Origin: Acidobacteriota bacterium
GTDB taxonomy: Bacteria; Acidobacteriota; Blastocatellia; UBA7656
Reading direction: 5' to 3'
Length of the DNA: 64,000 nucleotides
NCBI GenBank assembly: GCA_040754075.1
Contig: JBFMDH010000018.1
Coordinates: 1 to 64,000 of the forward strand
The translations under genes were made by a program, and so were the position numbers. The notes beneath the pieces are model-generated. The model did not search any database and had not been told where the DNA came from. It saw only the letters and a program-made list of their open reading frames with translations. Numbering within the stretch: position 1 is the stretch's first letter; every line of letters starts with the position of its first letter. Of the stretch, positions 54,873-63,884 are shown piece by piece.

Positions 54873-55334
54873 ATGTACTGTTCAACTTGTGGCAATCGCC
54901 TGATTCAAGGGTTGAAATATTGCAACCAATGTGGCGCAAAAATCGAAAATAATCCTGAAGATAAATCTTCGGGAAACACCGATAAAATTGTCGGACGTTT
55001 ATCATTTGCCATGATTTGGGTGGCGTTATTCGGGTTCATCGCGACTTTTCTGGTGGTCGAGAATCTGGTGAAAACCGGTTCGCCTGCCGGGATGTTGGCG
55101 TCGGTTTTATTTTTTCTCCTTGGCACCGTTTTCGGCATTTCTTATCTGTTAATCAGAGAAATTTCCAAAACCCTCGAATTCAACCGGCAAATGATTTTGA
55201 GAGCGCGCGATAAACCTGTAGCCGTTCGCGACACTGCGCCTCAGCAAATCGAGGCTCCCAAAGAAGTCATTTCGGTAACCGAAAACACCACACGCAATTT
55301 TGAGCCGGCTTATGGAGAGAAAAATTCGCCTTAA
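54873..55334 (+). CDS. Zinc-ribbon membrane protein
   Basis: This 153-residue protein has an N-terminal zinc ribbon (CSTCGNRLIQGLKYCNQCG) and two membrane helices at about 48-66 and 76-96 (FAMIWVALFGFIATFLV, GMLASVLFFLLGTVFGISYLL). A hydrophilic tail follows. Many bacteria carry such zinc-ribbon plus membrane proteins with unknown roles. A good GGAGG site precedes the ATG. It follows the NrdD-like gene by 85 bp. Confidence 0.75.
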   Translation: MYCSTCGNRLIQGLKYCNQCGAKIENNPEDKSSGNTDKIVGRLSFAMIWVALFGFIATFLVVENLVKTGSPAGMLASVLFFLLGTVFGISYLLIREISKTLEFNRQMILRARDKPVAVRDTAPQQIEAPKEVISVTENTTRNFEPAYGEKNSP

Positions 55335-55399
55335 CGCCCGGTTTAATGGGTTGATTTATTTTCATCCACAGATTGGTTTTATTGACTGAATAACCCCAT

Positions 55400-55924
55400 A
55401 TGCCATCAGGTCGAACCCACGATAAAATCACAATTTTTTTAACCTTGCCTATCGCGGCGGCAACCTACTATTTCACCCGCGATTGGCTACTCACAACCAT
55501 CGTCACCGTCGGGTTATTATTCGGCGGGTTGATGTTCGGACCCGACCTCGATACCCAAAGCGTTCATTACACACGCTGGGGACCGCTAAGATTCATCTGG
55601 TGGCCCTATAAAGTTGCCTTTTCGCATCGTTCGAGATTTTCACACGGCATTCTTTTCGGCACTATTATTCGCATCATCTATTTTTTACTGGTGGTGACGA
55701 TTTTGGTGGCGCTCACGCTTTATGCGCGGGATTGGTACAATCAGGAAAATACCAGAAGTGTGGCTCAGGTTCACGATGCCTTCACTCGCGTCCTTGAAAT
55801 CATCAAACCGATTAAACGCGAATATCTGCTGGCGGCATTTGCCGGTCTTTGGATTGGCGCGGCGAGTCACACGGCAAGCGATGTGCTCGGCTCATTTTTT
55901 AAGAGCGTAAAAAAATCGCTTTAA
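55400..55924 (+). CDS. DUF2227 putative metal-binding membrane protein
   Basis: This 174-residue protein matches the DUF2227 family. It has SGRTHDKITIFLTLPIAA, GGLMFGPDLDTQSVHYTRWGPLRFIWWPYK, SHRSRFSHG and a C-terminal AASHTASDV, with conserved His and Asp residues likely to bind a metal, and three membrane helices. Function is unknown. It sits 66 bp after the zinc-ribbon gene and is convergent with the next. Confidence 0.85.
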   Translation: MPSGRTHDKITIFLTLPIAAATYYFTRDWLLTTIVTVGLLFGGLMFGPDLDTQSVHYTRWGPLRFIWWPYKVAFSHRSRFSHGILFGTIIRIIYFLLVVTILVALTLYARDWYNQENTRSVAQVHDAFTRVLEIIKPIKREYLLAAFAGLWIGAASHTASDVLGSFFKSVKKSL

Positions 55925-55939
55925 ACAACCACCAAAAAT

Positions 55940-56887
55940 TTATTCGGCTAAAATTGCAGCGGCGAGCAAGGGAATCATGATTTCGTGGTGCCCCGTGAAA
56001 GAAAAGCCGCGCCCGACACCTGCAACCGGACGCTTCACGACATTGGTAAGCGGGCGATAATGTTGAATGAAATCGAAATTCGCGGTGGTGAAATTTTTCA
56101 GTTCATATCCGAGGTTGCGAACCACCGTCACGGTTTTTAAAAAGACTTCCGGTAACAGCACCGCCGAACCGAGATTCAAATAAACCCCACCGTCATGCAA
56201 ATCGCGAACGATGGAACAGAGCAGGCGAAAATCCTGTAAAGAGGTTTTGCCGATGCTCGCGCCATCGGCGTTGCGATGAATGTGCGTGATGTCCGTGCCA
56301 ACCGCGACGTGAACGGTCAGCGGAATTTGCGCCGCATATGATGCGCAGAGCAATGAATATTTCGCAAAGGGTGGATTCATCGAATGAATTCGTTTGGCAA
56401 CGCTTTCACCCATTCCGAGATTGACGAGGCTTCCTTGAGTAATCGCCTCGTTAATTAGCGTGCCGGTCTCTTCAGCCATGCCGAAGGTGCCGGTGCCGAG
56501 CGTGGCGTCTACGTCTTCGGAAGTTTGCCCGACCAAAGCGATTTCAAAATCGTGAATGACCGCTGAACCATTTAACACCAAGGCTGAGATAAACCCTTGC
56601 TTCATCAACTCAATCAATATTGGCGCAAGTCCGGTTTTTATAACGTGACCGCCAAGACCAACGATGATGGCGCGTTTGCCAAGTTTGGCTTGGCGAATCA
56701 GCCGCGCCAGTTCTCTGAGGTCTTTCGCCGCGAGAATATTGGGAATTGAATCGAGTAGCGGTTTAGCGTTTGCGGCATCATTCAAAGGGTTGGCGAAATC
56801 TTCGACGGTGACCTTGCTTGAACGTGACGCCAGCGGGTAGGTCGACAGTGCTGAAATATCTAACGGCTCGTATTTATAATGCGACAT
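55940..56887 (-). CDS. Deoxyhypusine-synthase-like Rossmann protein
   Basis: This 315-residue cytoplasmic protein has Rossmann-type motifs: AIIVGLGGHVIKTGLAP, LVLNGSAVIHDFEIALVG, TSEDVDATLGTGTFGMAEETG, VAVGTDITHIHRNADGASIG and YLNLGSAVLLPEVFLKTV. The series T-S-E-D-V, T-D-I-T-H-I-H and L-N-L-G-S-A-V resembles the deoxyhypusine/homospermidine synthase fold. Bacteria have no eIF5A, so true deoxyhypusine synthesis is unlikely. It lies upstream of nothing else on this strand and downstream of a cupin and GmhA, so a role in sugar metabolism is possible. The family call is tentative. Confidence 0.5.
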   Translation of the reverse strand: MSHYKYEPLDISALSTYPLASRSSKVTVEDFANPLNDAANAKPLLDSIPNILAAKDLRELARLIRQAKLGKRAIIVGLGGHVIKTGLAPILIELMKQGFISALVLNGSAVIHDFEIALVGQTSEDVDATLGTGTFGMAEETGTLINEAITQGSLVNLGMGESVAKRIHSMNPPFAKYSLLCASYAAQIPLTVHVAVGTDITHIHRNADGASIGKTSLQDFRLLCSIVRDLHDGGVYLNLGSAVLLPEVFLKTVTVVRNLGYELKNFTTANFDFIQHYRPLTNVVKRPVAGVGRGFSFTGHHEIMIPLLAAAILAE

Positions 56888-56954
56888 TGTTGGCTCAACA
56901 GATTAAGCGATTGGTAAACCAATCAAACGGCAAATTCTAAAATTTAATCTTCGT

Positions 56955-57329
56955 TCAATCGAGCATCGGTAACGGTTCACTGGCGTTGCGTTCGCCGCCC
57001 TCTGGCCCGTAAAACAATACCCAGACCACCAGATCATCGGAAAAATTTTCAAAGCGATGCACTTCCCCGGCGGCGGCAAATAAAAAATCGCCCGGCTCAA
57101 AAGTCAAGCGATGCTCTTCACACACATATTCGCCTCGACCTTGCGCGACAATGTAAACCTCATCGCGGGTATGCGGGGTTTGCAAATCGGTTTTATGCGG
57201 CACATAAATTTTTACCAGCATACTCCCGTGTTCAAATAAGGCGACCGATAGTTCGCCCTGTGGTCCAGGCAATTGCGCCATCGCTTCTTCAATGGTGGCT
57301 TTGCGTTTGCTATCAAATTTCAGGCTCAT
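56955..57329 (-). CDS. Cupin-domain protein
   Basis: This is a 124-residue single-domain cupin. Motif 1 spans TPHTRDEVYIVAQGRGEYVC and motif 2 is GDFLFAAAGEVHRFEN. Together they supply the His, Glu and His metal ligands. Such small cupins may be isomerases or sensors. It lies 22 bp after gmhA on the same strand and is probably co-transcribed with it, so a sugar-phosphate substrate is possible. Confidence 0.85.
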   Translation of the reverse strand: MSLKFDSKRKATIEEAMAQLPGPQGELSVALFEHGSMLVKIYVPHKTDLQTPHTRDEVYIVAQGRGEYVCEEHRLTFEPGDFLFAAAGEVHRFENFSDDLVVWVLFYGPEGGERNASEPLPMLD

Positions 57330-57351
57330 TTCATTGCTCCCTTATTCTCAA

Positions 57352-57930
57352 TCAATCAGGATTGGGAAAAACGGCTTCCTGCACGAGTTCACATAGAATG
57401 TGACCGATGGTGATATGGGTTTCTTGAATATGTTGTGTATTATCCGCTTCAACCACCAACGCACAATCGGCAAGCGGGGCAAGCGTTCCGCCATTGCGTC
57501 CGGCGAAGGCAATCACTTTCATCTTGATATTTTTTGCCGCGTGAACGGCGCGGATGACATTGGGTGAATTGCCGCTGGTTGAAATGGCAATCAACACATC
57601 GCCCGGTCTTCCCAACGCTTTTACCTGCCGTTCAAAGAGTTCGGCAAATGACGCATCATTGCCAACCGAAGTTAAAATCGACGAGTCGGTGGTCAAGGCA
57701 ATCGCAGCGATTGGTGGGCGGTCATAAGTTAAGCGATTGACCAACTCCGCCGCGATATGTTGGGCGTCTGCGGCAGAGCCGCCGTTGCCAATCAGCAGAA
57801 TTTTCTCGCCTCTCTGGATAGCTTCAATCAATATATTCGCTGCCTCAATGAGCTTATCCGTCTGCGAATCGAAGAATTTTTTTTTGGTTTGAATGCTTTC
57901 GTGGGCGTATTGTTCGATGCGTTCTTTCAT
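57352..57930 (-). CDS. gmhA: Sedoheptulose-7-phosphate isomerase
   Basis: This 192-residue SIS-domain isomerase makes D-glycero-D-manno-heptose 7-phosphate, the entry to heptose for LPS core or other surface glycans. Motifs are ILLIGNGGSAADAQHIAAELV, STSGNSPNVI and the metal/base segment ETHITIGHILCELVQ near the C-terminus. Length is standard. It is the first gene of a minus-strand set with a cupin and the deoxyhypusine-synthase-like protein, and divergent from the glycosyltransferase operon. Confidence 0.93.
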   Translation of the reverse strand: MKERIEQYAHESIQTKKKFFDSQTDKLIEAANILIEAIQRGEKILLIGNGGSAADAQHIAAELVNRLTYDRPPIAAIALTTDSSILTSVGNDASFAELFERQVKALGRPGDVLIAISTSGNSPNVIRAVHAAKNIKMKVIAFAGRNGGTLAPLADCALVVEADNTQHIQETHITIGHILCELVQEAVFPNPD

Positions 57931-58194
57931 TAATTTGCTATCAGCTTTCTTTTAAAACGTCCTGTAGTTTAACAGAAAACCTCGCGCTCGCTAAAACGCC
58001 GAATGAAGCGCCAAAAAATTTATCCCTAATGTATTTTTCTGCACCGATGCATCACTGTTACGGGTAGGAACAGCATTAAGATAACCATAATAAAATCGTT
58101 CCGCCCGCTTGACCTGTTGGTTTACCTGAATTTTTCGTTGTGGGAAAAAAATTTGAAAGGTATCCGAGCCTTCCTTACAGGCAATTCAATAATC

Positions 58195-59487
58195 ATGAGT
58201 TCACCAAGCAGGAATTCCGGCGTATTACGACAATATCGACCACCGAATCAGATGGAGTGGCATCCGGCGCAGGTCGCTTATCACCCGCACGCCCAGGCAC
58301 TCGGTAATCATAAAGAGCCTGATACGCAAGCCTATAAAATCATTCTCTATTCGCATGACACCTTCGGGTTGGGCAACATTCGCAGAACTTTATTGCTCAC
58401 ACAGGAGTTGAAAGAATCCTATCCGCAATCGGCAATTCTGATTGTCACCGGTTCACCAATGATTCACGCTTTTCGCATTCCCGATGGCGTCGATTACATC
58501 AAGTTGCCTTGCCTGGATCGCATAGAAGCCGAGCGTTACGAACCGCGTTTTTTAACCGATTGTTCGGAAGAGATAAAAAAAACCCGCAAAGCGATTTTGA
58601 AAAAATCCATTCTGGCGTTTGCTCCTGATTTGATGATTGTTGATAAACGCCCGTCCGGTGTGGATGGCGAGTTATTGGAAACGCTTGCGGCCTTAAAAAA
58701 TAAAAAGCATAAAACCAAACTCGTCCTCGGCATTCGCGATATTCTCGATGCGCCCGAACGCACGCGCGAAGTTCTGAAACGCAATGGCTCGTTTGAATTG
58801 ATTGACCGATTCTATGATGAAGTCTGGATTTATGGTTCAAAAGAAATTTTTGATACCGCAGAAGAATACGGATTTCCTGAAACCGTCAAACAAAAGACCG
58901 TCTATTGCGGTTACTTGAAACGCCCGACAACACATTCATCAAGATTGGGTGGACCACCAAGGGTTTTGGTTACCACAGGCGGCGGCGGCGACGGCAGCCG
59001 GATGATTGAAGCGTATCTGGAAGGCTTGTCCATGTTGCCCCGCAACATCGCTATCGAAACCACAGTGGTTTTCGGGCCACAGATGGCAAAATCTGTCCGC
59101 GATCAATTGCACGAAAGGTTTCGCTATCTGGCTGATGTCAACTTCGTCGATTTTGAAGCTGACCTGACCAAACGTTATGCCGATGCCGATGTCATCGTTT
59201 CGATGGCAGGTTATAACACGGTTTGTGAAATGTTATCTTTTGCGCGGCGCGCCATTCTGGTTCCGCGCGCCGAACCCGTGATGGAACAATTGATTCGGGC
59301 GCGTTTGCTTGCCTCACAAGGTTATTTCGATTTGCTCGAACCGGAAAAACTCACCGCCAGTGATTTGATGCAAAAAGTTCTGGATGCTTTTAAGCCTGCA
59401 ACCCTGAACCCATCCATGCTCGACTTAGATGGATTGCCTCGTATTCGCCAACGTGTGAAATCCCTGCTTGAGAGGGACAGGTTATGA
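58195..59487 (+). CDS. Predicted glycosyltransferase (GT28-like, COG4671 type)
   Basis: This 430-residue GT-B protein starts at the ATG at 58195. An upstream in-frame TTG at 58117 is possible but neither has a strong ribosome-binding site. The N-domain shows IILYSHDTFGLGNIRRTLLL and VTGSPMIHAFRIP. The C-domain has the nucleotide-sugar region VSMAGYNTVCEMLSF, then RRAILVPRAEPVMEQLIRA. This is typical of MurG-like and COG4671 transferases. The stop overlaps the next ATG by 4 bp (ATGA), indicating coupled translation in a glycan operon. Confidence 0.85.
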   Translation: MSSPSRNSGVLRQYRPPNQMEWHPAQVAYHPHAQALGNHKEPDTQAYKIILYSHDTFGLGNIRRTLLLTQELKESYPQSAILIVTGSPMIHAFRIPDGVDYIKLPCLDRIEAERYEPRFLTDCSEEIKKTRKAILKKSILAFAPDLMIVDKRPSGVDGELLETLAALKNKKHKTKLVLGIRDILDAPERTREVLKRNGSFELIDRFYDEVWIYGSKEIFDTAEEYGFPETVKQKTVYCGYLKRPTTHSSRLGGPPRVLVTTGGGGDGSRMIEAYLEGLSMLPRNIAIETTVVFGPQMAKSVRDQLHERFRYLADVNFVDFEADLTKRYADADVIVSMAGYNTVCEMLSFARRAILVPRAEPVMEQLIRARLLASQGYFDLLEPEKLTASDLMQKVLDAFKPATLNPSMLDLDGLPRIRQRVKSLLERDRL

Positions 59488-60557
59488 ATACAGGTAAACT
59501 TGCTGTGGTGATGAGCGGCTTTCCCAGATGCTCTGAAACCTTTGCCATTGGCGAATTACTGGCGCTCAAAAACCGGGGTCTATTAGGCGCTATCTTTTCA
59601 ACCAAGGCGGGCGACGGCGTAAGGCAACCGGGAGTCGAACATTTACTTCCCCTGCTTCATCCGCTTCCTGATGCGGATGAAAATTCGCAAGCCGCAAGTC
59701 TGGCGAAAGTTTTGAAAGATAAAAACCTCAAAGGCATTCACGGCTACTTCGCACATCGCCCGACGACGGTGGCGATGAAAGCCGCAAAGCGTCTCTGCCT
59801 GCCATACAGTTTCAGCACCCACGCGCGAGATGCGCGAAAACTGGCTCCGCAGGAATTAAACCGTCGCGTAGAAAATGCTGCCTGTGTGATTGCCTGTAAT
59901 CAGGATGTCGCAAACCAAATCAATCGCATCAATGCAAATGTTTACCTGCTGCCACACGGCGTCAATCTTGACCGCTTCACCCCAACGACGGAACCTGAAA
60001 GCGATACCTTTCAAATGTTAGCGGTCGGCAGATTGGTTGAGAAAAAGGGCTTCGATGTATTAATCCGCGCGGTTGCCAATCTCAAATTTAATTTCCGGTT
60101 ACGCATCATCGGTGAAGGCGCAGAACGAGAAAAACTCTCGGCTTTGATTCGCCAGATGAACCTCAGCAATCGCGTTAAACTTTGCGGCGCGCTCACTCAT
60201 AACCAACTCCCGGAAGAATTTCGCAAAGCCAGCGTGGTCATCGTCCCATCGGTCATCGATTCAACCGGCGATAGAGATGGATTGCCAAATGTCATTCTCG
60301 AAGCGATGGCAAGTGCGCGCGCGGTTATTGCATCCGATGTCAGCGCCATCCGAACCGCCATCATTCACCAACAAACCGGATTGTTGGTACGGGAAAAAGA
60401 TGTCAATCATTTGCGCGAAACCATTGAATCGCTCGCACCAAATCGCGCCATTCGTCAATCGCTTGGCAATAAAGCCAGAGAATATATAACCGCCAATTTT
60501 GCTTTGCAGCGATGTAGTGAAAAATTTTGTGACCTGTTGGAGCGAATTTATGGATAA
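59484..60557 (+). CDS. Glycosyltransferase family 4 (first)
   Basis: This is a 357-residue GT-B retaining transferase of the group-1/GT4 type. It begins with VVMSGFPRCSETFAIGELL and has FSTHARDARKL and LLPHGVNLDRF. The donor site includes VGRLVEKKGFDVLIRA and the C-terminal GLPNVILEAMASARAVIASDV. The N-terminal FPRxSETF-x-x-x-E block is shared with the next gene, suggesting related acceptors. It overlaps the genes on both sides (4 bp and 8 bp). Confidence 0.92.
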   Translation: MNTGKLAVVMSGFPRCSETFAIGELLALKNRGLLGAIFSTKAGDGVRQPGVEHLLPLLHPLPDADENSQAASLAKVLKDKNLKGIHGYFAHRPTTVAMKAAKRLCLPYSFSTHARDARKLAPQELNRRVENAACVIACNQDVANQINRINANVYLLPHGVNLDRFTPTTEPESDTFQMLAVGRLVEKKGFDVLIRAVANLKFNFRLRIIGEGAEREKLSALIRQMNLSNRVKLCGALTHNQLPEEFRKASVVIVPSVIDSTGDRDGLPNVILEAMASARAVIASDVSAIRTAIIHQQTGLLVREKDVNHLRETIESLAPNRAIRQSLGNKAREYITANFALQRCSEKFCDLLERIYG

Positions 60558-61878
60558 ACATCCATCGAACAATTTAACCGAATCCGTCACCCTTGCTTAC
60601 GTGTTAAAAGGCTTTCCCAGGCTGTCGGAAATATTTATTGCCAGCGAAATATATCGGTTGGAACAACTGGGCATTAAAATCAAACTTCTGGTTATCAAAC
60701 CCGCAGACGAACCGGTAACCCATGAAATCATCGAAAGCATTCAGGCAAAACCGGTCTATCTACCGGCAACCACTTCGCTTTCCGGGACTTTTTTATTGAT
60801 TTGGCTGGCTCGCCACCTTGGCGCATTTCTTCCGGCATTGCTGCGCGTATTTTTTCATCACCCTGTCAAAACCATTTATGCGTTTTGTCTGGCGCTGGCA
60901 CAGGCAATCAGAGCGCGGAAAACTTTCTGGTCGCCACCGCGAAAAGTTTATTTCAAAGAATTTTTACAGGCGGCATTCATCGCCGATAACCTTTTACGCT
61001 CAAACGAAGCCGTACATCTGCACGCCCATTTCTGCCACGGCGCAACGACAGTTACCTGGCTGGCTTCGATAATCACCGGCATTCAATTTTCGTTCACCGC
61101 GCATGCGAAAGACATTTATTGCGATACGCTCAACCCTGCGGGTTTACTCAAACGAAAAATGGATGCCGCAAAATTTGTCGTGACCTGCACGGATGCGAAT
61201 CGTGAATACCTGCAACCACTCAGTTCTACAAAAGTCCATTGCATCTATCACGGATTGAATGCCGATTTCACACGGTTATTACAGGCAACCACAGAAAACC
61301 CCAGTAAAAATGGGCGAATTCGCCTGCTTTCAGTCGGTCGTCTGGTGCGTAAAAAAGGCTTTGATACCTTGATCGATGCCTGCAATATTTTGAATCAACG
61401 TGGCGTCGATTTTGAAACCTTAATCATCGGACAACCCGATGAGCAGGAAAGTGAACTCAAAAACCGTATCGCGAATTATTCGCTTAGCCATCGGATTCGA
61501 TTGGTCGAGGCGATGACTCAGAAACAACTATTCGACGAATACCGCAAAGCAACCACCTTTTGTTTGCCCTGTCGAGTTTTGGAAAACGGCGACCGTGATG
61601 GAATCCCCAATGTTTTGGTAGAAGCGATGGCTTGCGGGTTGCCCATCATCACAACCGGCATCAGTGGTATACCGGAAATCGTTCACCACGGAGTGAATGG
61701 ATGGCTCATTCCACCGGACAACCCGGAAGCCCTGGCAGAAGCTTTGTTGCACCTCAGTTTTGATAAACCACTGGCTCAAGCGGTGGCGTTGGGCGCGCAA
61801 CAAACCGTTCACCAACGATTCGATGGCGACCGTTTTGCCGCCCATCTTGCAGGTATATTCAAGGAGGCTATCGCGTGA
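60550..61878 (+). CDS. Glycosyltransferase family 4 (second)
   Basis: This 442-residue GT4 enzyme has its start taken at the ATG at 60550, preceded by GGAG (60539-60542) and overlapping the previous stop by 8 bp. A longer frame opens at 60499 inside the upstream gene. Motifs are YVLKGFPRLSEIFIASEIYRL, HAHFCHGATTVTWL, FTAHAKDIY, SVGRLVRKKGFDTLIDAC and GIPNVLVEAMACGLPIITTGI. A longer middle segment than in the previous gene includes a hydrophobic helix (residues about 75-115) that may touch the membrane. Confidence 0.92.
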   Translation: MDKHPSNNLTESVTLAYVLKGFPRLSEIFIASEIYRLEQLGIKIKLLVIKPADEPVTHEIIESIQAKPVYLPATTSLSGTFLLIWLARHLGAFLPALLRVFFHHPVKTIYAFCLALAQAIRARKTFWSPPRKVYFKEFLQAAFIADNLLRSNEAVHLHAHFCHGATTVTWLASIITGIQFSFTAHAKDIYCDTLNPAGLLKRKMDAAKFVVTCTDANREYLQPLSSTKVHCIYHGLNADFTRLLQATTENPSKNGRIRLLSVGRLVRKKGFDTLIDACNILNQRGVDFETLIIGQPDEQESELKNRIANYSLSHRIRLVEAMTQKQLFDEYRKATTFCLPCRVLENGDRDGIPNVLVEAMACGLPIITTGISGIPEIVHHGVNGWLIPPDNPEALAEALLHLSFDKPLAQAVALGAQQTVHQRFDGDRFAAHLAGIFKEAIA

Positions 61879-63884
61879 TTGCCCGACTTAAAAATCCACT
61901 TCCCGAACGCCCGCGTCCGGTTTTCTGCATCATCGAAAATGGCTATCAGGATACAGCGATTGCCAATCAGGTTTGCCGTGGACTGTTCACGCATGCCGGA
62001 ATGACTTTGCATTTAGGATTACCGCCCAACTGGTTTTCCGAATTGCTTCCCGAAGATGATGAATACCGAATTGAGTGGAGTAAATTTTATTACGGGTTGA
62101 ACCTTGCGAATGCCTATGAAAAAACCGGCGACTCGAAATATTTAGACACCTGGAAAACCCTGATTGATTCATGGGTCGAGCAGGTTCCGGTGGGATTTGA
62201 TTCAAGCGATGTGACGGCGCGGCGTATTCAAAACTGGATTTATACCTGGAACCGCTTTGCGGATGCCTCACGATTTCCGGGATTTTCTTATAAAACCGCC
62301 GAAAAAATATACACCAGTCTTTATCACCAAATTGATTATCTAAAACAAAACCTGACAACCGAACGCAACCATCGAACCCTTGAACTCTATGCCTTGTTTA
62401 TCGCGTCGCTGGCATTCCCAACGCTTGATCAGGATAGCGGTCTATTAAGATTCGCTGTTGAAAATCTGGAAGAAAATATTCAAACCGATATTCTCGCCGA
62501 CGGTGTTCACCGTGAACAGTCCACCCATTACCACATGACGGTGTTGCGAAGTTTTATAGGAGCATTGGCAAATGGTCGCCGCTTGGGTATCGAATTTTCA
62601 TCCGCCTACAAAGAGCGATTAGTCAGCGCCTGCGAATTTGCCCTGCATTGTCACCGCCCGGATGGATGGATTCCGGCGCTCTCCGATAGCGATACCGGAA
62701 GTTATCTGGATTTGCTTGGCTTAGCTGGCCAGTTACTCAACCGTTCGGATTTTATTTATGTTGCGAGCAAGGGGCGGAAAGGCGTTGCGCCGGTTTCAAA
62801 ATTTGCCAGCTTTCACAAAGGTGGCTATTTCTTTCAACGAAGCGGGTGGGGTGAAGAGGTTGAACATTTTGACGAGGAAAAATTTCTGGTATTCGATTGC
62901 GGACCTCTCGGTGATGGGGGTCACGGGCATTATGATTCGCTCAACGTCGAAATTTTTGCGAACCGCAATCCGTTAATCATTGACCCCGGTCGTTTCACTT
63001 ACAATGAAGGAGAACCCAACCTGCGTCACTGGTTTAAAGGGACAAAAGCACATAATACAGTTTGTGTGGATGGACTCGACCAAACCGCTTATCGTCGCGG
63101 TAAAGCATTGAAGGGTTCGGTCGCACGCAGTCAGTTATCCGCAAGACTCACCGCACCCGATTTCGATGTGCTGATTGGCACGGTGGAAAGCAGGCAATAT
63201 GAAGTTGTTCATACCCGACGAATTTTTTTTGTCAACCGCGAATACTGGTTGATCAACGACCAGCTTATCGGGCAACAACCGCATCATTACGATTTGCGCT
63301 TTCATCTATCGCCGGATGCGCAGAATGATTTGCGCATGTTTACTCATCGCAATAATCAAATCCTGCAATCATCAAAATTCCAGCTCATTTCCGCGCCGAT
63401 TTATCAAACTGAAATCGCCCAGGGTTGGTACGCGCCGGAGTATGGCGTTAAATACCCTGCGCCGGTCGTCAGCATTTCCACACAGGGACAAACGGAGGCG
63501 CGTTTCTTTACATTAATTTACCCTTATCAGCAAAACCGGATTCCGAAAATAACCGTGTTGGAAAACGGGCAATCCTCATTATTTCGTATTCAAATTTCCG
63601 GTTTGGGGAAAGAAACCAATCTCATAGACCACTTGGTCATCAGCGCCGAGGCAATCGTTCAACCGCAAAAATTTCATCTTGGAAATTTCCAACTCACGGC
63701 TTCTGCCGGATGGCTGCGAACCACCGAAAGCGGTGAGGAGTTGATGTTACAAGCCTGTCAGGTTCAGGAAATCCACAACGAAATAAAATTCACGGAAAAA
63801 TTTAATTTTGCCGATAAGCCAATCCGTTGGCTGACGTGGGATATGAAAGTAGGCTTGCACATTGACGACGGGAGGGGGTTATGA
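61875..63884 (+). CDS. Heparinase II/III-family polysaccharide lyase
   Basis: This is a 669-residue protein with an N-terminal alpha/alpha toroid and C-terminal beta-sandwich. The GTG at 61875 overlaps the previous stop (GTGA). Toroid landmarks are ARRIQNWIYTWNRF, NHRTLELYALFIASLAFP and HREQSTHYHMTVLR. The sandwich begins at about GDGGHGHYDSLNVEIFANR, with FKGTKAHNTVCVDGLDQ. The His and Tyr sites match PL12/PL15-type uronate lyases. No signal peptide is seen, so it may process a glycan intermediate inside the cell or work with the biosynthetic transferases encoded upstream. Confidence 0.9.
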   Translation: MIARLKNPLPERPRPVFCIIENGYQDTAIANQVCRGLFTHAGMTLHLGLPPNWFSELLPEDDEYRIEWSKFYYGLNLANAYEKTGDSKYLDTWKTLIDSWVEQVPVGFDSSDVTARRIQNWIYTWNRFADASRFPGFSYKTAEKIYTSLYHQIDYLKQNLTTERNHRTLELYALFIASLAFPTLDQDSGLLRFAVENLEENIQTDILADGVHREQSTHYHMTVLRSFIGALANGRRLGIEFSSAYKERLVSACEFALHCHRPDGWIPALSDSDTGSYLDLLGLAGQLLNRSDFIYVASKGRKGVAPVSKFASFHKGGYFFQRSGWGEEVEHFDEEKFLVFDCGPLGDGGHGHYDSLNVEIFANRNPLIIDPGRFTYNEGEPNLRHWFKGTKAHNTVCVDGLDQTAYRRGKALKGSVARSQLSARLTAPDFDVLIGTVESRQYEVVHTRRIFFVNREYWLINDQLIGQQPHHYDLRFHLSPDAQNDLRMFTHRNNQILQSSKFQLISAPIYQTEIAQGWYAPEYGVKYPAPVVSISTQGQTEARFFTLIYPYQQNRIPKITVLENGQSSLFRIQISGLGKETNLIDHLVISAEAIVQPQKFHLGNFQLTASAGWLRTTESGEELMLQACQVQEIHNEIKFTEKFNFADKPIRWLTWDMKVGLHIDDGRGL

